Source of the DNA: Beta vulgaris subsp. vulgaris
Taxonomy: Eukaryota > Streptophyta > Magnoliopsida > Caryophyllales > Amaranthaceae
NCBI RefSeq assembly: GCF_026745355.1
Contig: NC_079206.1
Coordinates: forward strand, 11,748,779-11,812,778
Reading direction: 5' to 3'
DNA length: 64,000 nt
A program made the translations under genes and the position numbers. Under the pieces are notes generated by a model that was given only the letters and a program-made list of their open reading frames with translations, was not told where the DNA came from and made no database searches. Positions 1 to 11,370 of this stretch are shown in pieces (within the stretch, counting starts at the first letter, position 1; each line of letters opens with the position of its first letter).

Positions 1-660
1 TAATAAAAAGTCTCGGGTCAGTAGTAATTAATGAATTCATGCCACAACTACTCACAAAAACAGGATAAAGGGCAAAAAATAAGGGGTAAAAGAAAAAAAA
101 ATTACAGAAATATAAAGAACAATAAGAACATGTATTGCAATCTAGTATGATTAAAGATGGACGCCAACATATGTTAAGAACTTACCATACGAGTATTTTA
201 AAGAAATTACTATGGTATATTTGTTTTTAATAAATTTCTACATCTTATATGTAGTCGAAATTTTAATAAATACTCATATGATTAAAGGAAATCTTTAAAA
301 ATAAACACATGTGGTGATTTTTTTTAAAAATGATCATATGATCAAAGAATGTATCTTAAAGTACCAATTTGACAAAAATACTCATAGTTTTATGAAAAAA
401 GAGTTAACATCAAATTATGAGGAAGATGGAGAGCGATAAAGAATAATTGAGTTGGTGGGGCCTTTTCAATTTTTTAAACAAAAAATAAAAAAAGTTAATA
501 AAATTGGATGGAAAATGTAACCTATTGGATGGAAAATGTAACCATGGTTAATTTGAGGTCCTTACTAGATCAAAAAAATTGTTGAGGTCCTTGTTAGAAA
601 AAATTCCCATAGTTTAGGTCCTTATTGGGTAGTTAACTCTCTGTTTTCTTCTATTGAGTT
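1..660. other. AT-rich intergenic stretch, no gene seen
   Basis: The stretch is AT-rich with short homopolymers. No ORF with recognisable protein similarity, tRNA-like fold or terminal repeat was found. It ends at the TTA target duplication of the adjacent MITE. Confidence 0.5.
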
Positions 661-690
661 TTAGGGCCTGTTCTCCCCAGCTTATTTTCA

Positions 691-836
691 GTTCAGTTCA
701 GTTCAGTTCAGCTCTAATAAGTTCAGTTCAGTTCAGTTCAGCTCCAATAAGTTCAGTTCAGTTCAGTTCAGCTCCAATAAGTTCAGTTCAGATCAGTTCA
801 GTTCAGATCAGTTCAGTTCAGTTCAGTTCAGTTCAG
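691..836. repeat. TTCAG pentanucleotide array, left subterminal
   Basis: Runs of the pentamer GTTCA are broken at regular intervals by GCTCCAATAA or GCTCTAATAA. The array lies just inside the left end of the 664-1754 MITE. The Ser/Val/Gln-rich ORF across it is only the repeat translated. Confidence 0.9.
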
Positions 837-940
837 CTCTATTCTTTTATAACCATTTTGTTAAATATTATTATTATTATGTTGGTATAATTTATTTTAC
901 TAATTACTATTATTATTATTTAAATATATATCATTACTAT

Positions 941-943
<3 letters not shown>

Positions 944-1008
<65 letters not shown>
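944..1008. repeat. (TTA)n microsatellite
   Basis: About 65 bp of uninterrupted TTA/ATT trinucleotide repeat in the centre of the MITE, followed by scattered shorter ATT runs. Confidence 0.95.
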
Positions 1009-1550
1009 GTTGTTTCTATATATTTTTTTTATTGTAGCTTTACTAATTATTATTACTATTATTATTAGGAGGAACATGGTTTAGGTCAAAGCACAAATAA
1101 ACCCACTTTTTTTAGCCCATAAACCAATCAAATCGCGTCAAGACGGTTTATGATGTAATTTTCGCGGTCCAACCCAATCATTATTTTTATTACTAAATAT
1201 TTTTAAATTATTAAATCTAATTATGAAAATAGTAATATTAATTTACTTCTTAGATATTATTGTTATTATATATCATCGTCAAGTATTAATATATTAATAC
1301 AAATAATATAAAATAATTATTATTAATTATCATTACTATCATTAATTATTATTATTATTCTTAATTTATGATTATTAATATTATTTATTTATAACTGTCA
1401 TTTAAAAATATTCAAAATACTACTATTATTATTATTCATTATTATTACTTATCATTATAATTATTATTTAATATTCATATTATTATTGTTTAAAATATTA
1501 TTTATATATTTATTACATTCAATTTATTTCAATGTAATATAATTCAATTC

Positions 1551-1735
1551 AATTTAATTCAATTCAATTCAGTTCAGTTCAATTCAGTTCAGTTCAGTTC
1601 AGTTCAGTTCAGTTCAGTTCAGTTCAGCTCTGATAAGTTCAGTTCAGTTCAGTTCAGCTCCGATAAGTTCAGTTCAGTTCAGTTCAGCTTTGATAAGTTC
1701 AGTTCAGTTCAGTTCAGTTCAGTTCAGCTGTTTTA
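1551..1735. repeat. TTCAG pentanucleotide array, right subterminal
   Basis: A second GTTCA array, again broken by GCTCTGATAA/GCTCCGATAA spacers, lies just inside the right terminus of the 664-1754 MITE. It is in the same orientation as the left array rather than inverted. Confidence 0.9.
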
Positions 1736-1922
1736 TGCCGAAGAGAACAGGCCCTTAACCTGTTTGTGACTTGTTTAGTAAGTTACTTATGATACGTGTT
1801 ACCTAGCAATCCTACGTGGCACTCTCTATTTCATAAATTGTAGAGCTACATTGTATGTGGATCTTATATCAAAGCATATTTTGAGCACTACCCAATGGTG
1901 CAAAAATTATAATATTTGGAAA

Positions 1923-2350
1923 TATATATTAAAAGTTATAATTGATCTACTATACTTATGTTTTTCATTGTGAACCCAACTATATATCTTGATTTCTTAT
2001 TATGAACTCTATATAAGTATTTTTATTACTTTGTAACTCTATTTGTTTTTAAAAAATCACATGACAGTTAATAAGCGCGTCAAATGGCGTCTAATGAGGA
2101 CGCTAAATTTCGCAACCTTGTGAGCTGACTTTTGGACTCTGCTTTATATATTAAAAGTTATATCGATTTACTATATTTAAGTTTTCCATTGTGAATCGAA
2201 CTCTATTTCTTCTTATCCTTTACTTTATATATGTGTTCTTATTACTTTGTAACTCTATTTATTTTTAAAATAAATGATATGACGGTAAGCGTAATAAATT
2301 GTGTCCAATGAGGACGCCAAATATCGCGACTTCGTGAGCTGCTTTATATA
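1923..2350. repeat. Two diverged tandem units of about 0.2 kb
   Basis: Two head-to-tail copies (about 1923-2146 and 2147-2350) share in order a TATTAAAAGTTAT start, a 'ttactttgtaactctattt' block, an 'aatgaggacgc' block and a TTGTGAGCTG/TTCGTGAGCTG end. Sequence just upstream (1800-1920) belongs, in reverse orientation, to the ~270-bp family seen at 26.5-33 kb. Non-coding. Confidence 0.65.
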
Positions 2351-2638
2351 TATGATATGATATATTAAGATTATGTATAGATAAATCAGTCCAAAAGAAT
2401 CAAAACAAACCTAAACAATTTTTTTGAACTCTAAATGGATGGACAATCTTTGGAGTAGGCTTTCTCGAATTATGTTTGTCCATGATGGACACCTTTCACT
2501 ATAAGAGTTGTGACCCATATCTTTTTTTTGTTATTGATTCAGATGATGAAAAACTGGATGAGTTGCAACGTAAACTTCTCTATTTTCAAAACAAATATTA
2601 CGGGCCTCTAGAATAGAAGGGGTTGGGATATCAAATTA

Positions 2639-2934
2639 CTCCTCTGTTCCAAATTATTTGCTACATTTGCTTTATTACAAAGACCAATAAGGAAGGTGGG
2701 GATCATTGCCATAACAAGAATTAACAAAAAAAACAAATAGGTAAATTGTGAGACCTATGTACTATATATGGAAATATTTACAAAAACCAAGGAGGGAGTG
2801 ATGACAAATTTGTAAATAAAGTGTGGGACCTATGTATTATATATGGAAATATTTGCAAATATAGCGAATAAATTGGGACACACCTAAATGGCAAAATGTA
2901 GCAAATAAATTGGGACGCATGGAGTATGATTTTG
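2639..2934. mobile_element. Stowaway-like MITE
   Basis: Inverted ends CTCCTCTGTTCC... and ...GGGACGCATGGAG (imperfect) are flanked by TA dinucleotides (2637-2638, 2935-2936). The internal sequence is imperfectly palindromic, with 'aaattatttgctacatttgc' answered by 'gcaaaatgtagcaaataaat'. No coding capacity. TA TSD plus a CTCC(C)TC terminus is the Tc1/mariner-derived Stowaway signature. Confidence 0.75.
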
Positions 2935-3509
2935 CAAGACTTGTGCGCGACGCGTAAGCTCGATTTCTTGTCAGTTTATTCCGATGGTCATCACTTAACA
3001 CTTTCTGTTCATGTACCATGGTTGCATCTCACACAAGGTTCTGTTGGACGCATCCTCTTTTCGATCTTGTGATACTTATTTGTCATAATATTAGTATACT
3101 TCTACTTTACCAATTGATCGACTTGATTGGAAGTCAACATTTTTTACTTTTTTTGAAAAAAACAACAAATTATTGACATTTTAATAATCTTTATATTCTC
3201 ACTTTACTTTTTTTTTTTTTGGGTAAACAAAGCCCTTCATTCATTAAACATTAGAATTCAACATACTAATTTTATATGCACATGATGTGTGCGAAAATAC
3301 GTAGAATTTTTTTTAGGGGAGGTAGAAAACTAAATTAATTGTAAAGTAGCGATTTTTGAATTGTTGACGGTTTTCTTTTTGTAATGTTTTTTTTATCGGT
3401 TTTTACTTTTTTAATTAATTAGGTAGTTCCCTTTTCTTTTCTTTTTTTCTTTTTTAATTAAAGTAAATAGTTAATCATTTTCTTTTTCTTTTTTCTATTT
3501 TTTGGTGTC

Positions 3510-3893
3510 CTACCTCTCTTGACATATAGAATAGAGATTACAATTCGAGGTTAGATGTTCAGTACAATAACTAGGGGATTGGAGGAAAATCCTAGTTACA
3601 ACACAGTCACCATCTATGACCCTACATGCCTTGGCCATGCCATCCGCCGCTTGGTTGTGCTTTCTTCTACAGTACTTAATATGAATCTCCGACCGTCTCG
3701 TGAGCCACAACCTCCACGTAATTATCACATTTGCATATAAATCACAGTTACCTAATGTAAGAATGTCAATTGCATTTTGGCAGTCCGAATAAATAATAGG
3801 CTTGGGTAGATTATGCGTCTCCACAAAGTATAAAGCTTCGAGGATTGCAAGGAGTTCTGCTGCAAGGGAAATCTGTGCGTAAATTCTGTGCAT
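3510..3893 (-). pseudogene. LINE-type RNase H (RVT_3) remnant
   Basis: The minus-strand reading frame contains an RNase H-like core: an AELLAILEAL helix, the acidic strand IIYSDCQNAID, and a terminal KHNQAADGMAKA motif. This matches the RNase H module at the 3' end of plant non-LTR retroelements (HN..AD..AKA is the conserved ending). There is no reverse-transcriptase domain next to it, so it is a fragment. The sequence downstream on this strand (3200-3500) is AT-rich with T-runs and may be the old 3' tail. It could instead derive from a domesticated RNase H-like gene, but nothing supports an intact gene. Confidence 0.6.
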
Positions 3894-4179
3894 TTTGGTA
3901 TTCTTTGATGAATTTCAAGTATCAAGAACATAATTGGAGTATTATTGGACAATCTTGAGTACTTAGGAGCAATTAGAAGCAATCTACATTGATTAGGATC
4001 ATTTTGGACATATTTGAGTGCAAATTGGAGCTAAATTGGAATTGGAATTCATTGATAGAATTGTGAAAATCGAGTCATGTTCACTCTTTTATCCATAACT
4101 TCTGACTCAATGTTGATACCGGGTTGATTTCAACGGCATTGGAAAGTAAGCTTGAAGAGCTTTCCAGCAATAGGTCGCA

Positions 4180-5973
4180 CACTAGTAGAAAAAAATGCTA
4201 TTTGCTGCGATGATATTGCTGCGATTTTATCTATATGCAACAATATAACACGCAAAAATAAATAAAATAATAGAAATTGACAATATTGCTGCGGTTCCCG
4301 CCCAAAACCGCAGCAAAATTGTCTAACGGTTATCATTTTAAAAACATGTGGGGCCCTGTACAGCTAATATTGCTGCGGTTTCCACGTAGGACCGCAGCAA
4401 TATATTAAAAAAAAAAAATTTTTATATATTTCTGCGGTCCTACGTGGAAACCGCAACAATATTAGCTGTCACTTACCAAAAAAAAAAAAGACGGCACTAG
4501 TAGAATATATTGCTGCGATATTGTAACGAAACTGCAGCAATAAAAACCAAACCCTAAGGCCTAATATATCTTACATAAGCCGCACTCCCTCACAATGGCC
4601 TCACTTATAAAAACCAAACCCTAAACATACTCTCACTTCTCCCTCCCTCCCTCCCTCCTACGCCTCCCTCACTCTCATAAAAACCAGACCCTCGGCCTCA
4701 CGCGATCTCTCTCCTTAATCGTTGCTCTGTATCAGATCTTCTTTGGGTATAATATTCTCTCTCCTCAATTTTAATGGCGGCTGCTTCGAGTTTCTCACTG
4801 TTCCTCGCGCTTATGCTTTTCTTTCAACCGCATTTTCTCCGATTCAGCTTATTCTTCGTCATCTACTCGCTCCTCCTCACCGGCGTCGCACAAAGAAAAC
4901 GGAGGGTTCGAAGGTTCGCCGCCTATGAAACCCGTTCGGTTGTTCGAAGGTTGCCGGAGTAGATCGGTTTCTTCGAAGGAGAGAGAAGTAGATCGATCTG
5001 TCGCGTCCTCCTCCCCTCTCGTTCGATGCTCCAGATACAGAAAGTTGGAATTGCTATTCTGTCAGGATAAGCAAGGATTTAGTTGGAATTGAGTGGTTTA
5101 TTTCCAAGTAATTTGTCGTTCGCGGTCGTCGGTCCTCGTTCGCGATCGTCTCCTTCGCGTCGTCGGTCATAATCGAACAGTTCTGCTTTACAATAAGTGA
5201 AATGAACAGTTCCATAATCGATCAAGGCAATTACTGTAATTGAGCTTCAAGTGATGTAAAGGGAAATCGCGCTTCACTCTATAATAAACATCATGATCAT
5301 CACTTCCATTCACCTTCAAAGTTTCAAGATCTGTTTTGTTGTTTACCTTTTTCTCTATTTTTTTTTCGTTTTTTTCGTTTTTTTGTTTTTAGGATTTTTT
5401 GTTTTTATGGTTTTTATTTTCCTTTTTTTTCGTTTCTTAAGTTTGGTTTGTAGTTAGATTTCTTTTTTATTTTCATTTTTTCATTTTTTAGTATTATTTG
5501 TTTTTATTAGTCATTTACTGGTAATTTTTTTTAATTTTGCTTTTCTATTTTACATTGATTCTTTTGTAATATTGATGTAATTAGATTTTTCATCTTTATG
5601 TATTAATGAACATTTTATCTTCAGTTTGTCTGTAAATTTAATGGATAGTGAATATGTTAATTGTTTGGTTTTAATATTTCAAATTTAATGGGCAAATGCA
5701 AAAAAAAAAAAAAAAAAAAATTCTATACCAGGTCATATTGCTGCGGTTTTGACCAGAAACCGCAGCAATATACTGGATTTTTTCTGATAAAAAATGATAA
5801 TATTGTTGCGGTTTTGTGCTAGAAACCGCAACAATATGCTGAGATATTGCTGCGGTTTAAAACCGCAGCAATATAATTAATACCTATTGTTGTCCCCCTT
5901 AATTGATGCGTGCCTAAAACCGCAGCAATAAGGCACTTTTTAACCGCAGCAAATAGCATTTATTCTACTAGTG
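4180..5973. mobile_element. Non-autonomous CACTA (En/Spm) element, GCTGCGGTTT family
   Basis: The element begins CACTAGTAGAAAAAA and ends with the inverted TTCTACTAGTG. A perfect 3-bp duplication GCA (4177-4179 and 5974-5976) flanks it, as expected for CACTA transposons. Both ends carry many direct and inverted copies of a subterminal motif centred on TTGCTGCGGTTT / AAACCGCAGCAATA, the presumed transposase-binding repeats. No transposase (TNPA/TNPD) ORF is present in 1.79 kb. The middle (about 4580-5330) is unlike the ends: pyrimidine-rich, higher GC and gene-like. Confidence 0.92.
4580..5330 (+). other. Gene-like internal segment of the CACTA element, possible captured exon
   Basis: This segment has CT-rich leader-like sequence (CCCTCC repeats at about 4640), then an ATG at 4774 opening a 62-codon frame to 4962 with a hydrophobic N-terminal half (Leu/Phe-rich) and an Arg-rich end, then a long T-rich tract. 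The composition resembles a 5' UTR plus first exon more than transposon DNA. I recognise no protein family and the ORF may be chance. It could be a captured host fragment or the element's own promoter region. Confidence 0.3.
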
Positions 5974-7098
5974 GCACAACCCAAGACGAGTTGTATTTTG
6001 AGAGATATGGGCTTCAAAAGTTGGCCCAATCTGCTAGTAACTTCTAACGCGCGCGCGATTTTGATAATTTCGGCCATTTAATGATTTTTGGCTTCCTTAT
6101 CTTGTAATTTGGTTCTCTACCAGTATTAGGAGTTAGAACTATATATTAGGGGTTTTCTAATTAGAGTATTAGGAAATCTATCTATTACTCACTTTTCAAT
6201 ATCACGTTATTTTTCCTCTTTAGTTGATGCTCTAATTTCTTTTCTATTGCCACTTTGGAGATTCAAGCTTTCATATTCATCTTCAATTCAATCAAGTTTT
6301 ATTCTCTCATCTTCTCTTTATTGTTGTTTTAATTATATATGTTTTCCATTATATTTATTGCTTTTATTGCCATGATTAGTGAGTAGTCTTTTTATCTAGG
6401 ATTGAGTTGAGCCCTAGTATGGATTGATCATGTAAATTCTTCTATGATTCCCATGTTATTGAATTATATGTTTAGGGTTTGGCAATATTGTTGTTATGGT
6501 TGAAAGTTGAAGTTGAAATTAGGAATATTTGTTCGACGCTAAATTTTTATTTTATTAATTGAGTTTCATCAATGAAAGTTGGGTCTTAAATTAAATAATC
6601 TTGTTATTGATTTGAATTCTCATATGAAAATAGGTGAGAACTAGATTTGGTAATTATTTGACATTAGTTCTTAATGCTTCTATTTATGTATGTAAGCTAT
6701 GAAAATAGGAGACATGCATGTTAGTTAGGCCTTTTTGCTATCACGAAAGTGAGTTCTAGGTATTGAGAAATGACCGAGTATTTAGTTTCGGTTCGCAGCT
6801 GTGCTTTATTATTGAGTCATAAGGGAATGTCAATCTCGTCTAAGCTTTAATTGGATAACTGAGATGTGAGTATTATTTTGATCAATTCATATTAGTGGTG
6901 ATACTTAATTCTAGTGTTTTAATTATCACATTATGTTGCCTTTTCAGGAAATTAGCCTTTTCAACCATATCAGTGGATCCACAAGCCACATGGAGCTATT
7001 GGGACCCACCATGCCACCTATGTGGCCACTTCTGATGATGTGGCATAGATATTGAGCAGGCCAACAAATGAGCCAAATATGAAGCATGAATTATAATA

Positions 7099-7353
7099 CT
7101 TCCTCTGTTCTGCTTTAAATGAAACATTGGGTGAAATGACACTATTCATTGATCGATTTTGACTCCAATTTATTGTCATTATATAAAGAAAAACATAGTC
7201 AAGTGGGATCTTGTTAGATTCGTCTCGATGCATACTATCAAATTATAACTTTTTTATATTTTTTTACGTGTGTACAACTAAAGATATTAATGATTAAAAA
7301 AGCGCGTTGGGTTGCATGAAAAAGCAAACGTTTCATTTAAAACAGAACGGAAG
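7099..7353. mobile_element. Stowaway-like MITE (duplication copy A)
   Basis: The ends are CTTCCTCTGTTCTGCTTTAAATG and the inverse CATTTAAAACAGAACGGAAG, flanked by TA (7097-7098, 7354-7355). It is shared with copy B at 20488, so it was inserted before the duplication. Confidence 0.78.
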
Positions 7354-7465
7354 TAGTAAAATTAAAAATTTTAGGTTATTTTTCATGAACTTTAAGTAGG
7401 TATAAAAATGGTAATGCACTCTTAAAATGCTTGAATTATAGTAATTAGATTACAAAGATATTCAC

Positions 7466-7875
7466 ATGAAAGGGAATCCCCATTTTATACAACTTTCATC
7501 AATAAAATTGATTTTTCTGCTCTTTGTGAATTTCTTTGCAAGAATAATAATGGGTTGTAGTTCTTTCTACTAATGAAGTGTCGAAGTTTTTTATCCGCCA
7601 AGTTGCGTTATATAACTAGTTCACTATCAGAAGAGGCCCTATCAGGCCTGTATACTGCAATAATTTCTCATATTAGGTGAATCGTAAATCGACCACAATA
7701 ATTGAAATATATCAGCGGCAAATGTTTCCCAACTTAGATTTTCGAAGTACGCCAAAGAAACTTATGGTATGACTACCCCAACACAAACAGCACGAACTCA
7801 TGCTTAAACAAAATTGTGGTAGATTTACGACAATAAAAATAAAGTGGACCATTAAATTATAGTAGTTGATAGAAG
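7466..7875 (+). pseudogene. Broken copy of the unrecognised 132-aa ORF
   Basis: This is the homologue of the open frame at 20861-21259 in copy B, with the same ATGAAAGGGAATCCCC start and matching sequence throughout. Small length changes disrupt the frame here, for example extra bases after 'gggttgtag', at 'attgaaatatatc' and at 'caacacaaacagc'. No protein family recognised. The decay suggests that either neither copy is a real gene or this copy is dead. Confidence 0.45.
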
Positions 7876-8359
7876 CTATGTAAATTGATCATAAAGTATA
7901 CCATATTGTTTTGATTTTTGTTTATTTACTGTTCTCAGTTTAACATTAGATTTTTTTTTTTTTAAAAAAAAGAAGAAGCTGAATTAGGCATTAAACTTGA
8001 AATCCGAAAAATGCATATATTATAAATTTATAATGAAGATTGCCCTCTAATAAATTGCACAACACTAATTAACCACAACAAATTTTCCAATTAAACAGTA
8101 ATTTAAGTTCTACAACATGTGCCAAATCTGAAAAGAATGATTTAAGTTCTACAACATGTGCCAAATCTGAAAAAAATGATTTCAAATGATATAAAAAGCA
8201 AATTTTGATATGCAAGAAATCAAGTAAATTATATTGTAAAATGGAGGATCAAAGTGTTGCTAATTTCAAATTATAACAAATTAAAAGAAACAATTATGAT
8301 TTGAGTTCAAATCCAGATTATAAAGCTTCAAAAATCAACTACATTTAATCAAATTAAAA

Positions 8360-8625
8360 CTAGTTATTAGGCCCGGGCTATGCCCCGGGTAAGAAAAATT
8401 TCATTTATTAATATTGTACTTTGATATGATATCACTAATTACAACTTGGTCTAGTGGTTAAAACTTTAGTACATGAACTTGAGGTCACCGGATCAAATCC
8501 TATACCATGCAATTTCTAATTTTTTTTTTTATTGTACATGGATTACATGAACTAAAACTCTCTAGGGAGAGCGTCACGTGGCACCGTTCCTGGTTTGCGC
8601 ACGCCTTTTAATATATTAGTATAGA
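8360..8625 (-). mobile_element. Short non-autonomous Helitron
   Basis: Read on the minus strand it starts TCTATACTAATATATTAAAA and ends with a GC-rich hairpin (CCCGGGGCATAGCCCGGG) followed by CTAATAACTAG. It lies between an A and a T, the Helitron insertion preference (5'-TC, 3' hairpin + CTAG, A|T host). Copy B holds the uninterrupted site at about 22915, showing precise insertion without target duplication. Internally there are tRNA-like promoter boxes, in plus-strand orientation (8448-8460 and 8490-8500). Confidence 0.88.
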
Positions 8626-9059
8626 TTGTAGCAACGACTCAATGTAAAACAAACCAATCAACGCATGCTAATACGAATTCAAAAATCTAATAAAAAACAT
8701 TACTTGTTTTTTAGAGGAATACAAAAAAAATTACTTGAGCATGTGACACATCACATAGGAGCTAGACAAGCTGATTGTAGGAATAATTTTCTTGATTACA
8801 CGATTAAGTGCATATAGTCTTCTTTATTAGGTTGTTTCATAAATTAATCATGCAAACAAAATTACAAAAACTATTTAATAGAATGAAATCTAAAGCTACA
8901 AACTTACTAAGAATTATACATATGGTCCGATATGAGTTTGAAGATACTATCAAAAAAATTATATGGGTGGGAACACTTAAGACAGGAAAATAAATGTAGA
9001 GGAAGTATAGATTTTAGGACATTAACAAATCAACCGTTTTTTCCTTTCCTAAACATAAT

Positions 9060-9081
9060 CCCCCCCCCCCCCCCCCCCCCC
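9060..9081. repeat. Poly(C) tract
   Basis: Twenty-two consecutive C residues. The paralogous tract in copy B (about 23366) is roughly half as long, so length has changed since the duplication. Confidence 0.95.
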
Positions 9082-9189
9082 TCTTTTTTTTTCTTTTACA
9101 GGAAGTAAAGTATTGATTTATTTTGTTGATTAATGAAGGCAGAAAATACCTTTTTTTTACAGGAAAATAAATTTATAAATCAAACAAGG

Positions 9190-9692
9190 ACAAAAATCAA
9201 CTAAAAAATTATAATATTAGAAATCATAAATAAATTCAATAAAATTTCTATTTTTTTCATAGAATTTAACTTTGAAAAGTAAAAAGAAAAAAAAAGAATG
9301 GCGAGAGACTTAAGTGACAGAAGCTAAACCAATCAAATTTTGCAACTAAAAACAATTATACTTCGTATGTCTAATGTTCAAATTTTAACTCTTATGCCGA
9401 AGAAAATCGAGTTTCTGTTTCGTAAAAAATTTAAGCATGCGTCGCGTGCAAAAAATTCTAGTAATACAGAAGCCAAGCTTTAATTTGGTGATCATATTCA
9501 TGGGCATTATAGGCATACCCATGACCCATGATGAATTTATTGCGTCATCACAATAGTGTGTTCATTATCAATGATTTATTTTGTTGTAACAGCAATATTT
9601 CCTTAAAAAAATTTATTGCAATACTAAATTATTTTACTTGTTGAGTAAGACTGAGGTTTTGAAAAATAATACATTTGATCGTGTAAATCGGA

Positions 9693-9757
<65 letters not shown>

Positions 9758-9779
9758 ATATATATATATATATAATATA

Positions 9780-9844
<65 letters not shown>

Positions 9845-10353
9845 CTTACATTACTTATAGTAATTTTTATATTTATCTAAAAAAAGAATAAATAATGTCT
9901 TACAATTCATCTAAATAAAAATATTTTCATGACTTGTAAAATTATATATTGTAAATGAATTTTATTTTAAAGCATATTACAAATACTCTCCAATGGTAAA
10001 AAAATTATAATGTTTTGAATTAGGTAGCAAAAGTTATACTTTTATTACATAATATAATAGTTTAGGTTATTTGTTCTGTTCAAAAAAAAAATAGTTTAGG
10101 TTATTTGTTAAAAATGAAACACTAGTTTCTCCCAATCCAAAACTCCTTTTATGTATTTAATTATATGTAGAACTCTACTTTTTAAAAATATTTAAAATAA
10201 AAATTAATGACATGAAAATCCTACGCTGCGCTCTTTATTTTATAAGTTGTAGAACTATGTTGTAAATGAATCTTATTTCGAAGTATATTTCAGGCACAAT
10301 TCAATGGTACAAAAATTATATTATTTCGAATTACGTAGCAAATGTTATATACA
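9190..10353. repeat. AT-rich insertion block with dispersed ~270-bp repeat
   Basis: This block is absent from copy B. It has no gene. It contains an (AT)n tract (9695-9842) and, from about 9955, reverse-orientation copies of the non-coding repeat found at 26.5-33 kb, recognisable by 'ttcgaattacgtagcaaaagtta' and 'gtagaactatgttgtaaatgaatct' type blocks. The repeat resumes after the adjacent insertions at 11195-11365. Confidence 0.6.
9695..9842. repeat. (AT)n microsatellite
   Basis: Roughly 148 bp of almost pure alternating A/T with a few phase slips. Capable of cruciform formation. No coding content. Confidence 0.95.
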
Positions 10354-10904
10354 CACTAGTACAAAAACATTAGTTTGCGTCGGACCTGGGACCAGCATTT
10401 GCGTCGGACACTGCTCCGACGCCATGGGTCTCGATGCAAATTTAAGGGTATTATCCACGTCGGATAAGGAAAGACGCAGATTTTGTGCTATTTGCGTCAC
10501 ACCCGTGGCTACGTGCGATGCAACTCCCCACCAGAAATTGTGGGCAGGGCCATCCCTGCGTCAGATACTAGGTACTGTGCGACACAAATGCAGGGCGATT
10601 TGCGTCATATACGAGGTAATGTGCGACGCAAATTCTCCTCTTTTATCAAAGAAAATAAAAAAATTACTATCCTCTTAATTAGTTACACCAAGTTGAAATG
10701 AATTATTCAGTTACATTCGAAACCCTCTTTCTTTATTTACATTCGAAATGAATTATTCAGTTACAAACTAATTACAAAAGAATTACCCCAAATCTGCACA
10801 ACTATCAAAGATCTAAAAAGGAATTGAAAAAAAAAGACAAGTGAAATAATGAAATTAACAAATCCGAAATCTGAACAACTACAAAAAAAATTGGAACAAA
10901 CTAG
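10354..10904. mobile_element. CACTA-like element, GCGTCGGAC family, 3' end degenerate
   Basis: It begins CACTAGTACAAAAACATTAG and is followed by repeated GCGTCGGAC / GTCCGACGC-type subterminal motifs, as in the complete element at 41620-43085. The expected right terminus is not intact; the best candidate is ACTAGT near 10899-10904, after which the host repeat resumes ('tatacacaaattacat'). No transposase. The right boundary is an estimate. Confidence 0.6.
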
Positions 10905-10926
10905 TTATACACAAATTACATAGTAA

Positions 10927-11194
10927 CTAGTTATTAGGCCCGGGCTATGTCCCGGGTAAGAAAATTTTCATTTATTAATATTGTACTTTGATATGATATC
11001 ACTAAATACAACTTGTTGGTCTAGTGGTTAAAACTTTAGTACATGAACTTGAGGTCACGGGATCAAAACCTATACTATGTAATTTCTAATTTTTTTTTTA
11101 TTGTACATGGATTACATGAACTAAAACTCCCTATGGAGAGTGTCACGTGGCACCGTTCCTGGTTTACGCACGCCTTTTAATATATTAGTATAGA
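10927..11194 (-). mobile_element. Short non-autonomous Helitron, second copy
   Basis: It is nearly identical to the element at 8360-8625: minus-strand start TCTATACTAATATATTAAAA, 3' hairpin CCCGGGACATAGCCCGGG, end CTAG, host A|T. The same tRNA-like boxes occur at 11018-11030 and 11060-11070 on the plus strand. It sits in the dispersed repeat just right of the CACTA-like fragment. Confidence 0.85.
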
Positions 11195-11370
11195 TATAAT
11201 AATTTAAGTTGTTCTTTCAACACGAAATTCTAGTTTTCGCTTATCCAAAGCTCGTTATATGTATTTAAATCTATCTAGAACGCTATTTTTATAAAAAGAA
11301 AAATAAAATTGATAACATGACATGACAATCCTATATGACATGCTCTATACTCCCAAAAAAATCCTTCTTC

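Larger units (their letters stand above)
664..1754. mobile_element. Tourist/PIF-Harbinger-like MITE
   Basis: The termini are inverted repeats: GGGCCTGTTCTC at the left (664-675) and its reverse complement at the right (1743-1754). They are flanked by a 3-bp direct repeat TTA (661-663 and 1755-1757), the target-site duplication typical of PIF/Harbinger elements. There is no transposase ORF. Both subterminal regions are built of TTCAG pentamer arrays, and the centre is (TTA)n-rich. At about 1.09 kb it is long for a MITE. Seen: TIR, TSD and repeats. Inferred: family assignment from TSD length and TIR style. Confidence 0.8.
3894..6930. repeat. LTR-like repeat split by a CACTA element
   Basis: Outside the CACTA element, 3894-4179 and 5977-6930 read as one continuous non-coding segment. 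It contains the 'cattggaaagtaagcttgaagagctttccagcaa' type of motif and long T/A-rich leader-like sequence, a style I associate with LTRs and leaders of plant LTR retrotransposons. I could not find a partner LTR, PBS or polypurine tract, so the class is uncertain. Confidence 0.3.

Noticed and set aside
654..890. Ser/Gln/Val-rich 78-aa ORF
   Set aside because: It is the TTCAG pentamer array translated; periodic DNA yields a periodic peptide without coding evidence.
3555..3740. Plus-strand 61-aa ORF
   Set aside because: Opposite strand of the RNase H remnant, which carries the recognisable motifs.
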